This document shows, piece after piece, positions 48,559-57,705 of a stretch of DNA of 64,000 nucleotides. The notes under the pieces are model-generated. The model saw nothing but the letters and a program-made list of their open reading frames with translations, was not told where the DNA came from and ran no database searches. Made by a program: the position numbers and the translations under genes. This DNA comes from Casimicrobium huifangae. GTDB lineage: Bacteria > Pseudomonadota > Gammaproteobacteria > Burkholderiales > Casimicrobiaceae. The stretch is from positions 3,642,436-3,706,435 of the forward strand of contig NZ_CP041352.1 of NCBI RefSeq assembly GCF_009746125.1, written 5' to 3'. Every line of letters begins with the position of its first letter. Within the stretch, counting starts at the first letter, position 1.

Positions 48559-50442
48559 ATGAGTGCGCAAACCAGCGGCCCCCGCTACCGCCCGCTCGCG
48601 TTCGGTGTCACCCGCGTCGTCGTGCGCGAGAGCGATGGTCACACCTATGCCCGTGCCGACCAGACGCTGGGCGAGCACGTGCCACGTATCACCGATCGCC
48701 TGACCCACTGGGCAACTGTGGCGCCGGAGCGGCCGTTTCTGGCGCGTCGCGCACAGAACGCCGATGGCACCCGCGGTGACTGGCGCGTCGTTACCTACGG
48801 CGAGGCACTTGCAGCCGTCCGCAGCATCGGTCAGGCGCTGCTAGACGCGGGCGCCAGCGTGGATCGCCCGCTCGCCATCCTTTCAGAGAACAGTATCGAA
48901 CACGCGCTGCTGGGACTGGGCGCGATGTACGTCGGCGTGCCGTATTGCCCGGTGTCGACGCCATATTCGCTGGTCAGCCAGGATTTTGAGAAGCTGCGCC
49001 ACGTGCTTGGCACCATTACACCGGGCGTCGTCTACGCTGCCGATCTCGCGCGCTACAGTCGCGCTATCAATGCGACGGTCGCGGCCGACATCCCGGTAGT
49101 CTGTGACGACCCGGCTGCCGGATCGCGCACCGCAGGCAAAGTGGTCGCGCTGGCCGACTGGCTGGCGACCCAGCCCACCGCCGCCGTGGACGCCGCGCAC
49201 GCCGCCACCGGGCCGGACACGATCGCCAAGTTCCTGTTCACCAGCGGCTCGACCAAGCTGCCCAAAGCGGTGATCAACACCCAGCGCATGCTCTGCGCCA
49301 ACCAGCAGCAAATGCGGCAGTCGATGCCGGTGCTGGCCGATGCCGACAACCCGCCAGTGCTGGTGGACTGGCTGCCGTGGAACCACACCTTCGGCGGCAA
49401 TCACAACTTCGGCATGGTGCTCTACAACGGCGGCACGCTCTATATCGACGATGGCAAGCCCACAGCCGCGCTGATGCATGAAACCCTGCGCAACCTGCGC
49501 GAAGTGGCGCCGACGCTCTACTTCAACGTGCCCAATGGCTTTGAGCTGATCGCGCACGCCATGCGCAGCGACGACCAGCTGCGCCGCACGCTGCTCTCCC
49601 GCGTCCGCATGTTCTTCTACGCCGGCGCCGCGCTGGCGCAGCCGATCTGGGACAGCCTCTACGCCAGCGCCGAGAAGGAAGTGGGCGAGCGCATCGTGAT
49701 GACCACCAGCATGGGCATGACGGAATCGGCGCCGTTCGCGATCTTCGTCACCAGCCCGCACATCCGTGCAGGCGAACTCGGGCTGCCGACGCCAGGCATG
49801 GAGATCAAACTCTCGCCCAACAGCGGCAAGCTGGAGCTGCGCTACAAGGGACCCAACATCACACCGGGCTACTGGCGCAACCCCGACGCCACGCGCGAGG
49901 CGTTCGATGACGAAGGCTTCTTCTGCTCGGGCGACGCCGTGCAATGGAGCGACCCGGATGACCTGCATCGCGGCATCCGCTTCGATGGTCGCATCGCGGA
50001 GGACTTCAAGCTCGCCACGGGCACCTTCGTCAGCGTCGGCCCGCTGCGCGGCAAGATCATCGCTGCGGGTGCACCCTACGTGCAGGACGCGGTCATCACC
50101 GGCCACGGCGAGCACGAAGTCGGCGCCATGCTGATCCCGATTGTGCCCGCTGTGCGCAAGCTTTCCGCCCTGCCCGAGAGCGCGTCGCTGGCAGACGTTT
50201 TGGCCTCGAAACCGGTGCTCGATCACTTTCAGGGGGTGATCAACAAGCTTGCCGAGAGCGCCACCGGCAGCGCCAACCGCGTCGCACGGCTCTGTCTGCT
50301 CGCCGATCCGCCGTCGCTCGACAAGGGAGAGATCACCGACAAAGGCTCGATCAATCAGCGCGCCGTGCTGACCCATCGCGCGGCAACGGTAACTGCCCTC
50401 CACGATGACAGTCTGCCGAACATCGTGAAGCCTGGCGCCTGA
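48559..50442 (+). CDS. Feruloyl-CoA synthetase-like acyl-CoA ligase
   Basis: 627 residues of the AMP-forming acyl-CoA synthetase superfamily. Marks: FTSGSTKLPKAVINTQRML (phosphate loop), DWLPWNHTFGGNHNFGMVLY, TSMGMTESAPFAIFVTSPH, YKGPNITPGYWRNPDATREA and the GRIAEDFKLATGTFVSVGPL hinge, all characteristic of the long feruloyl-CoA synthase branch. It would activate ferulate, p-coumarate or caffeate with CoA. Lies 79 bases after the crotonase gene. Confidence 0.88.
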   Translation: MSAQTSGPRYRPLAFGVTRVVVRESDGHTYARADQTLGEHVPRITDRLTHWATVAPERPFLARRAQNADGTRGDWRVVTYGEALAAVRSIGQALLDAGASVDRPLAILSENSIEHALLGLGAMYVGVPYCPVSTPYSLVSQDFEKLRHVLGTITPGVVYAADLARYSRAINATVAADIPVVCDDPAAGSRTAGKVVALADWLATQPTAAVDAAHAATGPDTIAKFLFTSGSTKLPKAVINTQRMLCANQQQMRQSMPVLADADNPPVLVDWLPWNHTFGGNHNFGMVLYNGGTLYIDDGKPTAALMHETLRNLREVAPTLYFNVPNGFELIAHAMRSDDQLRRTLLSRVRMFFYAGAALAQPIWDSLYASAEKEVGERIVMTTSMGMTESAPFAIFVTSPHIRAGELGLPTPGMEIKLSPNSGKLELRYKGPNITPGYWRNPDATREAFDDEGFFCSGDAVQWSDPDDLHRGIRFDGRIAEDFKLATGTFVSVGPLRGKIIAAGAPYVQDAVITGHGEHEVGAMLIPIVPAVRKLSALPESASLADVLASKPVLDHFQGVINKLAESATGSANRVARLCLLADPPSLDKGEITDKGSINQRAVLTHRAATVTALHDDSLPNIVKPGA

Positions 50443-50461
50443 GCGAAGGCCTGCAAGCCGT

Positions 50462-50989
50462 ATGTCCCGCCGTATCCGCACTTTCAACCGCACCGCTGGC
50501 GACGCCCCGCCGGGCGCCAGCAACGAGAGCGTCATCGACACCTCGTTTCTCGAATCACTGCTGGGCTACAACGCCCGCCGCGCTGCGCTCACCATCATCG
50601 AGGCGTTTCTCGAACGCATGAGCGTGTACGGGCTGCGGCCAGTGGATTTCTCGGTGCTCTCGCTGATCACCCACAATCCCGGCATCACCTCGCGGCAGCT
50701 CTGTGCCACGCTGGGTATCCTGCCGCCGAATCTGGTGAAGCTGGTATCGGACCTCGACAAGCGCGGCCTGCTGGTGCGCAAGCCGCACCCGGATGACGGC
50801 CGTGCCATTGGCTTGCATCTGAGCACCGATGGCAAGAAGCTGATGCGCGAAGCCGAGGCCGCCGCGCGCGATCTGGAAGACCGAGTATCCGCACCGCTCA
50901 GCCCTGAAGAGCGGACCACCCTGATGCGCCTGTTGCGCAAGATTTACAAGCCGGAGCCTTCTGCACCGGCGTTGAAGGCAGAGAAATAG
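50462..50989 (+). CDS. MarR family transcriptional regulator
   Basis: 175 residues with a central winged helix: RPVDFSVLSLITHNPGITS, LPPNLVKLVSDLDKRGLLVR and the wing HPDDGRAIGLHLSTDGKKLM. MarR proteins of this kind (CouR, PhdR, FerR) repress hydroxycinnamate genes and are released by the CoA thioester. It lies within the cluster it would control, 20 bases after the ligase gene. Confidence 0.9.
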   Translation: MSRRIRTFNRTAGDAPPGASNESVIDTSFLESLLGYNARRAALTIIEAFLERMSVYGLRPVDFSVLSLITHNPGITSRQLCATLGILPPNLVKLVSDLDKRGLLVRKPHPDDGRAIGLHLSTDGKKLMREAEAAARDLEDRVSAPLSPEERTTLMRLLRKIYKPEPSAPALKAEK

Positions 50990-50991
50990 CC

Positions 50992-51858
50992 ATGAAACAC
51001 GAAGACCTGATCGCCATCGACATCCACACCCACGCTGAGGTAAGCTGCTGGAACCCGTTCGACGCCTATGGCGAGGAATACGACCGCGCGGCGGACAAAT
51101 ACTTCCGATCCAGCCGCCGACCGACAATTGCCGAGACCGTTGCCTACTACCGCGAGCGCAAGATCGGGCTGGTCATGTTCACCGTGGATGCCGAAGCCAA
51201 CTTGGGACGCAAGCGTATTCCCAACGAAGAGATCGCCGCCGCCGCCAAAGAGAACAGCGACATGATGATCGCCTTTGCCAGCATCGACCCGCACAAGGGC
51301 AAGATGGGCGCCCGTGAGGCCGAGCGGCTGATCAAGGAAGAAGGAATCAAGGGCTTCAAGTTGCACCCGACCGTGCAGGGCTTTCACCCGAACGACCGCA
51401 TGTGCTGGCCGCTCTACGAAGTGATCAACGCGCACAAGCTGCCGGTGATCTTTCACACCGGGCACAGCGGCATCGGGTCCGGCATGTATTGCGGTGGCAA
51501 GCTGCGGCTCGAATACTCCAACCCGATGCATCTCGACGACGTGGCGGTGAACTTTGGCGACATGCAGATCGTCATGGCGCATCCGAGCTTTCCATGGCAG
51601 GACGAGGCGCTCTCGGTCGCGACCCACAAGCCGAACGTGTGGATCGACCTTTCCGGCTGGAGCCCGAAGTATTTTCCGAAGCAACTGGTGCAATACGCCA
51701 ATACGCTGCTGAAAGACCGCGTGCTGTTCGGCTCCGACTATCCGCTGATCACACCCGAGCGCTGGATGAAGGACTTCGAGGAAGCAGGGTTCCGCCCCGA
51801 GGTGATGCCAGGGATTCTCAAAGGCAACGCGGTGCGGCTGCTCGGGCTCGAAGCCTGA
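50992..51858 (+). CDS. Amidohydrolase family protein (hydroxycinnamate cluster)
   Basis: 288 residues of the amidohydrolase-2 type. Metal ligand pattern: DIHTHAE (residues 9-15), GFKLHPTVQGF, FHTGHSG, MAHPSFPWQD and FGSDYPLITPERW. In Rhodococcus (CouO) and Corynebacterium (PhdC) a homologous amidohydrolase acts on the 4-hydroxyphenyl-beta-ketoacyl-CoA intermediate, so it probably has the same place here. The ATG is two bases after the MarR stop. Confidence 0.82.
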   Translation: MKHEDLIAIDIHTHAEVSCWNPFDAYGEEYDRAADKYFRSSRRPTIAETVAYYRERKIGLVMFTVDAEANLGRKRIPNEEIAAAAKENSDMMIAFASIDPHKGKMGAREAERLIKEEGIKGFKLHPTVQGFHPNDRMCWPLYEVINAHKLPVIFHTGHSGIGSGMYCGGKLRLEYSNPMHLDDVAVNFGDMQIVMAHPSFPWQDEALSVATHKPNVWIDLSGWSPKYFPKQLVQYANTLLKDRVLFGSDYPLITPERWMKDFEEAGFRPEVMPGILKGNAVRLLGLEA

Positions 51859-51867
51859 TCCGCTAGC

Positions 51868-51944
51868 CCTGCAGGAGCGACTCCACCGCAGCCCGACGTC
51901 GGCATCGGCATCGGCAATCTCGCTCGCGGCAAAGCCGGTCGTAC
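51868..51944. repeat. REP-like imperfect palindrome
   Basis: GCAGGAGCGACTCCACCGCA followed by GCTCGCGGCAAAGCCGGTCG is a diverged member of the 22-bp REP type seen around tgt. It separates the amidohydrolase gene from the convergent Crp-type gene. Confidence 0.45.
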
Positions 51945-51966
51945 GTTCGGCGCACCGTCGCCCGGC

Positions 51967-52584
51967 TCACCGCATTAACTGAAACCGCCCCGGCTGCGGC
52001 TCCGCCAGCCTGCCCTCGTCCTTCATTCGTCGCAGCGCCCGATACAGCGCTTCGTGACTGAGTCCGAGCTCTTCCGCCCACTGCCGGCGGGTGCCACGCA
52101 GGGTCAGGCTGAAGTCGCGGCCATCAAGCGTGATGGCGTGAGCGATGCGATCAACGGCGGTATCGAGGCTCAAACGTTCCACGGTCGCCCGCAAGCGGAT
52201 CACTTCACGGGTGAGGCGTTGCATCCAGAGTTGGCGCAGCTCGGGCTCTGCGTCAATCGCTTCACGCAGCGTGTTGATCGGCAGCTGCAGTGCGCATGTC
52301 GCCGTGGCGCTCACGACATCACAGTGGTAGCGTCGACTCTCCAGGCTGGCCTCGGCCACCGGCCCGCGCTGCACACGCTGCATGACAGCCACGCGCCCGT
52401 CTGGCGTGTGGCGAATCAGCCGCACCTCACCACTCAGAACGTAGTAAAGCCAGGCCGGCGCTTGCCCGGCTCGCGCAAGGGTCTTACCGGCCGCCACTTG
52501 CAGGTGCCGCGGCGCCGGCACCTGCGCACGCGCCAGCGCAGCCTGTAGTGCGTTCAGCAGCGGGTCGGCTTCCTCAGCGCTCAT
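51967..52584 (-). CDS. Crp/Fnr family transcriptional regulator
   Basis: 205 residues: an N-terminal cyclic-nucleotide-type beta barrel (about 10-115; GEVRLIRHTPDGRVAVMQRV), a long dimer helix and a C-terminal winged helix (RRQWAEELGLSHEALYRALR). No Fnr-type N-terminal cysteine set is visible. It is transcribed away from a c-heme lipoprotein gene starting about 105 bases off, which is its likely target (inference). Confidence 0.88.
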   Translation of the reverse strand: MSAEEADPLLNALQAALARAQVPAPRHLQVAAGKTLARAGQAPAWLYYVLSGEVRLIRHTPDGRVAVMQRVQRGPVAEASLESRRYHCDVVSATATCALQLPINTLREAIDAEPELRQLWMQRLTREVIRLRATVERLSLDTAVDRIAHAITLDGRDFSLTLRGTRRQWAEELGLSHEALYRALRRMKDEGRLAEPQPGRFQLMR

Positions 52585-52689
52585 GCGCGGCTCCCTCGCC
52601 GGTCAATGAAGGTGTATGACCGCAATCATATGTCCGGACGGCGCCAACCCCTATCTTCCCGCCTGTCAAACAATTCTTCAGCGGCGCTT

Positions 52690-53172
52690 ATGAGAGCCTT
52701 CTTCCCTGCTATCGTTCTTGCTACCACCACGCTCGCTGCCTGCAGCCACGCACCGGGCGCTGGCGATCAGGGTTTGCACAACCACGGAAGCACGTCCGAT
52801 ATTGACGCCCGTACCGAGGTGGTGTTTCCAGAGCCGCTGCGTGCGCATACCCTGAGCAATATGCGCGACCACCTGAAGGCGCTTGCCGAAATTCAGATCG
52901 CGCTGGCCGAAGGCAAGTTCGACACCGCGTCGGCGGTGGCGGAGCAACGGCTTGGCATGTCCTCGCTCAAGTCACACGGCGCACACGATGTGGCGCGTTA
53001 CATGCCCGCTGGCATGCAGGCGGCGGGCGAGGCCATGCACCGCAGTGCCAGCCGCTTCGCGGTCGAGGCGCAGAACAGCGGCGCGACCGGTGACCTCAAA
53101 CCTGCAGTGCAGGCGCTGGCGCAAGTCACAGCCACCTGCGTTGCGTGTCACGCAGGCTATCGATTGCGCTGA
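52690..53172 (+). CDS. c-type heme lipoprotein, cytochrome c'-like
   Basis: 160 residues from ATG 52690 with a lipobox (TTLAACSH). The mature protein is helical (LSNMRDHLKALAEIQIALAE and others) and ends with one CVACH heme site followed by AGYRLR, the layout of cytochrome c'/c556 four-helix proteins. An earlier ATG at 52630 would place residues before the signal. Probably a periplasmic electron carrier or gas-binding heme protein. Confidence 0.75.
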   Translation: MRAFFPAIVLATTTLAACSHAPGAGDQGLHNHGSTSDIDARTEVVFPEPLRAHTLSNMRDHLKALAEIQIALAEGKFDTASAVAEQRLGMSSLKSHGAHDVARYMPAGMQAAGEAMHRSASRFAVEAQNSGATGDLKPAVQALAQVTATCVACHAGYRLR

Positions 53173-53221
53173 TATTTCCATGCGTTGCCGAGGGCCAGCC
53201 GCGCTGCATTAGCATCGCTGC

Positions 53222-54259
53222 ATGAACGCGCAAGAACTTTTCGGCATCCAGCTCCCCATCATCCAGGCGCCGATGGCGGGCGTGCAGGCGAGTGCACTGA
53301 CCATCGCGGTGTCGCAGGCAGGCGGCCTTGGTAGTCTGCCCTGCGCGATGCTGACGCACGACGCGCTGCGCACCGAGCTGGCCGCGATCGCCACGTCCGG
53401 GATCAAGGCGTATCAAATCAATTTCTTCGCGCACACGCCGCCGGTGCCGGATGCTGCGCGCGAGGCCGCGTGGCGCGAGTCACTGGCCCCGTACTACCGC
53501 GAGTTCGGCATCGACGCCGCCAGCATCCCGACTGGCCCTGGCCGGATGCCGTTCAGCCCCGAGGCGCTGGAGATCATCGCCCCGTTCAAGCCGCCGGTGG
53601 TGAGCTTTCACTTCGGCTTGCCGCCGGATGACTTGCTGGCGCCCATCCGCGCCTGGGGCGGGAAGATTCTCTCGTCCGCCACCACGCTGGCCGAGGCGCG
53701 CTGGCTGGCTGCGCGCGGCGTCGATGCCATCATCGCGCAGGGGCTGGAGGCCGGCGGTCATCGCGGCATGTTCCTCAGCGACGACCTCACCACACAGATC
53801 GGCACGCTGCCGCTGGTGCGCCAGATCGTCCGGTCGGTTGACAAGCCAGTGATCGCGGCGGGCGGCATTGCCGATGCCGAGGGCGTCGCCGCCGTGCGGC
53901 GGCTGGGCGCCATCGCCGCGCAGGTGGGCACAGCCTACCTGCTCTGCGACGAAGCAACCACCAGCGCCCTCCATCGCAAGGCATTGCAAAGCCGCGATGC
54001 GGAGCACACCGCGCTGACCAATCTGTTCACCGGCCGCCCCGCCCGCGGCATCGTCAACCGCATCATGCGCGAGCAAGGCCCGATCAGCACCGTCGCGCCT
54101 GCCTTCCCGCTCGCGACCGCAGCGGTCGCACCGTTGCGCACGAAGGCGGAGGCCGCAGGCAGGGGGGATTTCTCGCCGCTGTGGTCCGGACAAAACCCGA
54201 GTGGTTGCCGCGCCGTGCCCGCGGCCGAGCTGACCCGCGCCCTCGCCGCGTTGGTGTGA
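53222..54259 (+). CDS. Nitronate monooxygenase family flavoprotein
   Basis: 345 residues of the FMN-dependent 2-nitropropane dioxygenase type, which oxidises nitronates such as propionate 3-nitronate. Marks: PIIQAPMAGVQASALTIAVS, QAGGLGSLPCAM, GVDAIIAQGLEAGGHRGMF (the catalytic His in EAGGH), PVIAAGGIADAEGVAAVRRL and GAIAAQVGTAYLLCDEA. TIM-barrel without a signal. Stands alone. Confidence 0.9.
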   Translation: MNAQELFGIQLPIIQAPMAGVQASALTIAVSQAGGLGSLPCAMLTHDALRTELAAIATSGIKAYQINFFAHTPPVPDAAREAAWRESLAPYYREFGIDAASIPTGPGRMPFSPEALEIIAPFKPPVVSFHFGLPPDDLLAPIRAWGGKILSSATTLAEARWLAARGVDAIIAQGLEAGGHRGMFLSDDLTTQIGTLPLVRQIVRSVDKPVIAAGGIADAEGVAAVRRLGAIAAQVGTAYLLCDEATTSALHRKALQSRDAEHTALTNLFTGRPARGIVNRIMREQGPISTVAPAFPLATAAVAPLRTKAEAAGRGDFSPLWSGQNPSGCRAVPAAELTRALAALV

Positions 54260-54377
54260 GCGCACGCTCGCTGACGCATGTCGCGAGAGTGTCAGGATTC
54301 AGCGCACGACGCCGACTCTCCGGCAACCGTGAATTTCCGTCGAACAAAGTGCAGTTGATCAAATCGGCGAGGCTGCT

Positions 54378-54908
54378 TTGAACCGCCGACATGCCCTGAC
54401 CACCCTCGCCGCGCTGTTACTCCCGGCCGTGGCGCCACGCCCTGTATTGGCCAAACCGACGCCACGACCTTGGCCTCAAGGGCGCGCAACACCCGCATTC
54501 GAACTCGACGCGCTCAGCGGCCCGCCGGTATCGCCCGCCTCGTTGCGCGGCCGGCCGTTGCTGCTCAATTTCTGGGCCAGCTGGTGTGAGCCGTGCCGTG
54601 CCGAAATGCCTTCGCTTGAACTACTTGAAAGCCGCCACGCGTCGGCCGGCCTCAAGGTACTGGCTATCAACTTCCGTGAGACCGATGGCACGGTGAAGCG
54701 CTTTGTCGAGCAGACCGGGCTATCGCTCACCGTGCTGCGCGACCGCGATGGCGGCACGGCGCGCGACTACGGTGTCAAAATCTATCCAACGACCATTGCC
54801 GTCGATCGCGCCGGCCGCGCCCGCTTCTCGGTCACCGGTGAAGTCGACTGGCTCGGGCCGGATGCGGCGCGCTGGTTGCGACCATTGCTCGAATCGCGGG
54901 CAAAGTAA
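54378..54908 (+). CDS. TlpA-like thiol-disulfide oxidoreductase
   Basis: 176 residues; Sec signal (LTTLAALLLPAVAPRPVLA) then a thioredoxin fold with WASWCEPC near residue 72 and a cis-Pro loop at VKIYPTTIAVD. Periplasmic reductase of the TlpA/ResA group. The start appears to be TTG 54378. The following transglutaminase-like gene begins 70 bases later. Confidence 0.85.
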   Translation: MNRRHALTTLAALLLPAVAPRPVLAKPTPRPWPQGRATPAFELDALSGPPVSPASLRGRPLLLNFWASWCEPCRAEMPSLELLESRHASAGLKVLAINFRETDGTVKRFVEQTGLSLTVLRDRDGGTARDYGVKIYPTTIAVDRAGRARFSVTGEVDWLGPDAARWLRPLLESRAK

Positions 54909-54978
54909 TCAACGTCCTGCCACCACAGCCCTGTCGCATCACCCAGTTTCCGTCCCATTGTCATCTACGGAGAAAACG

Positions 54979-56082
54979 ATGAATTTCAGCATCACCCGTC
55001 GCCAGTTGCTGCAAGCTGGCCTGATCTCGGCGCTGCCGATCCCCGCCTTTGCACAGGAGCGCAAGTTTGAGCCAGTCGCTGGCCCGTGGCGTACGTTTGA
55101 GCTGACCACGACCGTGACGGTTGCCGAGCCGAAGGGCGTCAACAAGCTCTGGCTGCCGGTACCGGACCTCGATACCGACTGGCAGAAGACCCTCAGCAAC
55201 GACTGGTCGGGCAACGCCACCCGCGCCAGCCTGGCGAACGATCCGGCGCGCGGCGTGCGCATGGTTTACGCCGAGTTTGACGCTGGCGTTACGGCGCCCA
55301 CGCTCACCGTCACCAGCAAGCTGCAAACGCGCAACCGCTCGGTTGACGTCACGCGCCCCGGCACTGTGGCCGACGTTGACGCCGCCTCGCTCAAGCAATA
55401 CCTCGGACCCACGGAGCTGCAGCCCATCGACGGCGTCGTCCGCAAGACTGCACTCGAGGCAACCAAAGGCGCCAAGACCGAGATCGAAAAGGTGCGCGCC
55501 CTCTACGAATGGGTGATTGCCAACGGCCATCGCGAGCCCACCACGCGCGGCTGCGGCACCGGCGACATCAAGACGATGCTGGAGACCGGCAACCTCGGCG
55601 GCAAATGCGCCGATCTCAACGCCCTGTTCGTCGGCCTCTGCCGCGCGGTGGGCATCCCGGCGCGTGATGTCTACGGCCTGCGTCTCGCCCCGTCGGCCTT
55701 CCCGTACAAGGAGCTCGGCGCCAACTCGGCCAACCTGAAAGGCGCGCAGCACTGCCGCGCCGAGGTGTACCTGAAGTCGCACGGCTGGGTGGCCATGGAC
55801 CCGGCCGACGTACTCAAGGTGATGCGCCAGGAAACGGCCGAGTGGATCAAGGACCCGAAGCATCCCGTCGCCGCGCCGGTACACGCCAATCTGTTTGGCC
55901 GCTGGGAAGGCAACTGGGTGGGCTGGAACACCGCGCACGACATCCGCCTGCCGGGCAGCAGCGCCAAAGGCACGCTGCCGTTCCTGATGTACCCGAACGG
56001 TGAGAACGCGTCCGGCGCGTTCGATTCCCTGTCACCAGACACGTTCAAGTACGTGATTTCGGCGAAGGAAATTACGGCTTGA
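54979..56082 (+). CDS. Exported transglutaminase-like protein
   Basis: 367 residues from ATG 54979 with a signal peptide ending AFAQER. The transglutaminase/cysteine-protease core has the Cys in LGGKCADLNALFVGLCRAVG, the His in HCRAEVYLKSHGWVAMDPAD with its Asp. Such periplasmic proteins often cleave or cross-link peptides; the partner is unknown. A longer frame upstream overlaps the redoxin gene and is not used. Confidence 0.85.
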   Translation: MNFSITRRQLLQAGLISALPIPAFAQERKFEPVAGPWRTFELTTTVTVAEPKGVNKLWLPVPDLDTDWQKTLSNDWSGNATRASLANDPARGVRMVYAEFDAGVTAPTLTVTSKLQTRNRSVDVTRPGTVADVDAASLKQYLGPTELQPIDGVVRKTALEATKGAKTEIEKVRALYEWVIANGHREPTTRGCGTGDIKTMLETGNLGGKCADLNALFVGLCRAVGIPARDVYGLRLAPSAFPYKELGANSANLKGAQHCRAEVYLKSHGWVAMDPADVLKVMRQETAEWIKDPKHPVAAPVHANLFGRWEGNWVGWNTAHDIRLPGSSAKGTLPFLMYPNGENASGAFDSLSPDTFKYVISAKEITA

Positions 56083-56656
56083 TGCGGCGCTGAGGTGGCG
56101 GCGCGATGTGATCGCGCCGCGCTGCCGCTCGGTTGCTCTACCTCGATCTCCCGTAACACTGATATTCGAAATTTGGTGAACGGATGGTTGAACCACTCGC
56201 ATCGCCAAACATGCCTAGCGTGAACCAGACTCTCGAAGGCAATCTCGCGGAACTTCAGCGCATCGCGCTGTGTTGCCAGTAGCGCCTCCTCTGGAGGCCA
56301 CATCGCCGCCCTTCCATACGTCGAATCAGTCGCCCCGCAGCGGTAACGCTTGTGAGCGAGCATTGGCAGTACTGTTCGTAATCCCACACGAAGTTACGCG
56401 AGTCAGTCGCTGCCCTTCTGGATGTAGATTATTTTCCGCATTTTTGCGGAGATAACCGGCCCTATTCGCCGCAAGCCCAAGAACCCGCAAACCGCGCAAC
56501 TTTGTCGGTTTGTCGCCGCAACATGCTCAACGACGGCGGGTTGCAGCTTCGCGATCGCGGTTTGCTCTTTCTGCGACGCTTTTGGCCGCTGACGTACTCG
56601 CAATAGGGCAGCACGCGAAAGAATCCAATATGCACGATCTCGTTGACCGAGACACG
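56083..56656. other. Intergenic stretch without recognisable gene
   Basis: 574 bases of lower GC content than the neighbours. On the minus strand an open frame (56387 inward, with segments such as VHARHVWRCEWFNHPF) could be the remnant of a gene, but it has no good start or end and runs into the transglutaminase gene. No RNA gene or strong hairpin noticed. It looks like the edge of an accessory region. Confidence 0.5.
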
Positions 56657-57349
56657 TCACGTCTTTGGCAGCTCCCTGAACGGTGCACCAGCACTCACGA
56701 TAGACGCCATCAAGGCACGCGCCTGGTGTTCGACTTCGTCCACATTGCGAAGCTGCACAGCATAGTGGGCCTCCCAACGCAATCGATGGTCATTTACCTT
56801 GATGACCCATTCGTCGCTTGGTTTCTTAACCGGCAGCAGATTCGCCTGAGCCCTCAATAACTCGACTATCGCTTGCTGATGAAGCTGAGTGAAGCTGGCA
56901 ATCGCCTCCCTCATTTCCGGAAAGTACAGACCAGTGATTCTTTCGACGCGCGGTAAAGGGGATGTTACTGGCGAAGTGTCACTCGTGAAGAACCTACGTT
57001 GCTGCTCAACAACCAACCACTCCATTGCTTGGTGAACCGATTCGACCAATTCCTCTAGCTTGACCCGACGCAACGCTTTCCACTCCCTCAACATCCAGTC
57101 GTCGTGCGCAACCGCTAATTTCACCTCTTCCGCGACTTTCGTGGTGCTCTTAAGTTGATCCTTGATCTCCTCAAAATCCGCCTTTGTCGCCAATACTTCA
57201 CCGCGTTTGCGGCCGTAAGCGCCAAAGTACGCAGCGAAATAGTTCGCGACGGCCGTAATTGCAATCGCAAGAATGATGAACCACCAAGTCTTGTCCACAT
57301 ATTCGGACGCAATATGGTTTGCAAGGGATCGAACAAGAGCCTCGCCCAT
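56657..57349 (-). CDS. Membrane-anchored coiled-coil protein of unknown function
   Basis: 230 residues: one N-terminal helix (WWFIILAIAITAVANYFAAY), a charged linker and a long helical part (LKSTTKVAEEVKLAVAHDDW, HQAMEWLVVEQQRRFF). Its base composition is clearly less GC-rich than the core genes, suggesting acquired DNA. No family recognised; neighbours are an accessory stretch and a toxin-antitoxin pair. Confidence 0.65.
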   Translation of the reverse strand: MGEALVRSLANHIASEYVDKTWWFIILAIAITAVANYFAAYFGAYGRKRGEVLATKADFEEIKDQLKSTTKVAEEVKLAVAHDDWMLREWKALRRVKLEELVESVHQAMEWLVVEQQRRFFTSDTSPVTSPLPRVERITGLYFPEMREAIASFTQLHQQAIVELLRAQANLLPVKKPSDEWVIKVNDHRLRWEAHYAVQLRNVDEVEHQARALMASIVSAGAPFRELPKT

Positions 57350-57419
57350 ACCGGCTTCCTTTGAAGTAGACCGCCGCGCTATGCCGCTAGCGATTGCATG
57401 AATCAGTATCGATAGTTCG

Positions 57420-57596
57420 CGCGCCCCACGACAATACCAGCACGGCCGCGCTTAGCGCGCGGCTTCCCTAACGCAACCGGCGTAACTCTTTCGACACGAG
57501 GTTGCGTCCTGATCTGGCGGATATGGGAGGCCTTGGATCGCTCACATTTGACAAACCGAATTTCAGGTGTCCCCAGACATTTGAAGTCCGGTTGGT
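57420..57596. repeat. Diverged copy of ~170-bp repeat at left island end
   Basis: GGCGGATATGGGAGGCCTTG, then CATTTGACA-like and CAGACATTTGAAG words follow the same order as 58602-58770 and 58774-58945, with many changes. It abuts the tRNA-Leu fragment, as the better copies abut the real tRNA. Confidence 0.55.
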
Positions 57597-57651
57597 TCGA
57601 GGGCGAGACTCGAACCCGCACACTGCCACTAGCGGCGGATTTTGAATCTGG
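57590..57651 (-). pseudogene. Degenerate 3' half of tRNA-Leu (att-like direct repeat)
   Basis: Matches the anticodon-loop-to-CCA part of tRNA-Leu(CAA) at 58949-59035, with several changes (TTCGAGG for GCCGAGG, GCGAGACTCG for GCGGGACTCG). The 5' half is missing, so it cannot be a working tRNA. Same orientation as the real tRNA, as expected for the distal att copy of an integrated element. Confidence 0.75.
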
Positions 57652-57705
57652 CAAAGTTAGAACCAGTCGTGGCCAGCAGGTCTTGTGGACGCAGACAAAA
57701 TCGTG

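Noticed and set aside
48883-50541. 552-codon minus-strand frame opposite the CoA ligase
   Set aside because: Shadow of the ligase gene, which has a clear AMP-binding motif set.
56403-56777. 124-codon minus-strand frame after the coiled-coil gene
   Set aside because: Overlaps the end of the coiled-coil gene in another frame, no ribosome site and no similarity; left as unexplained intergenic DNA.
57590-57651. Possible second functional tRNA-Leu
   Set aside because: The 5' half and acceptor partner are missing and the T arm is mutated.
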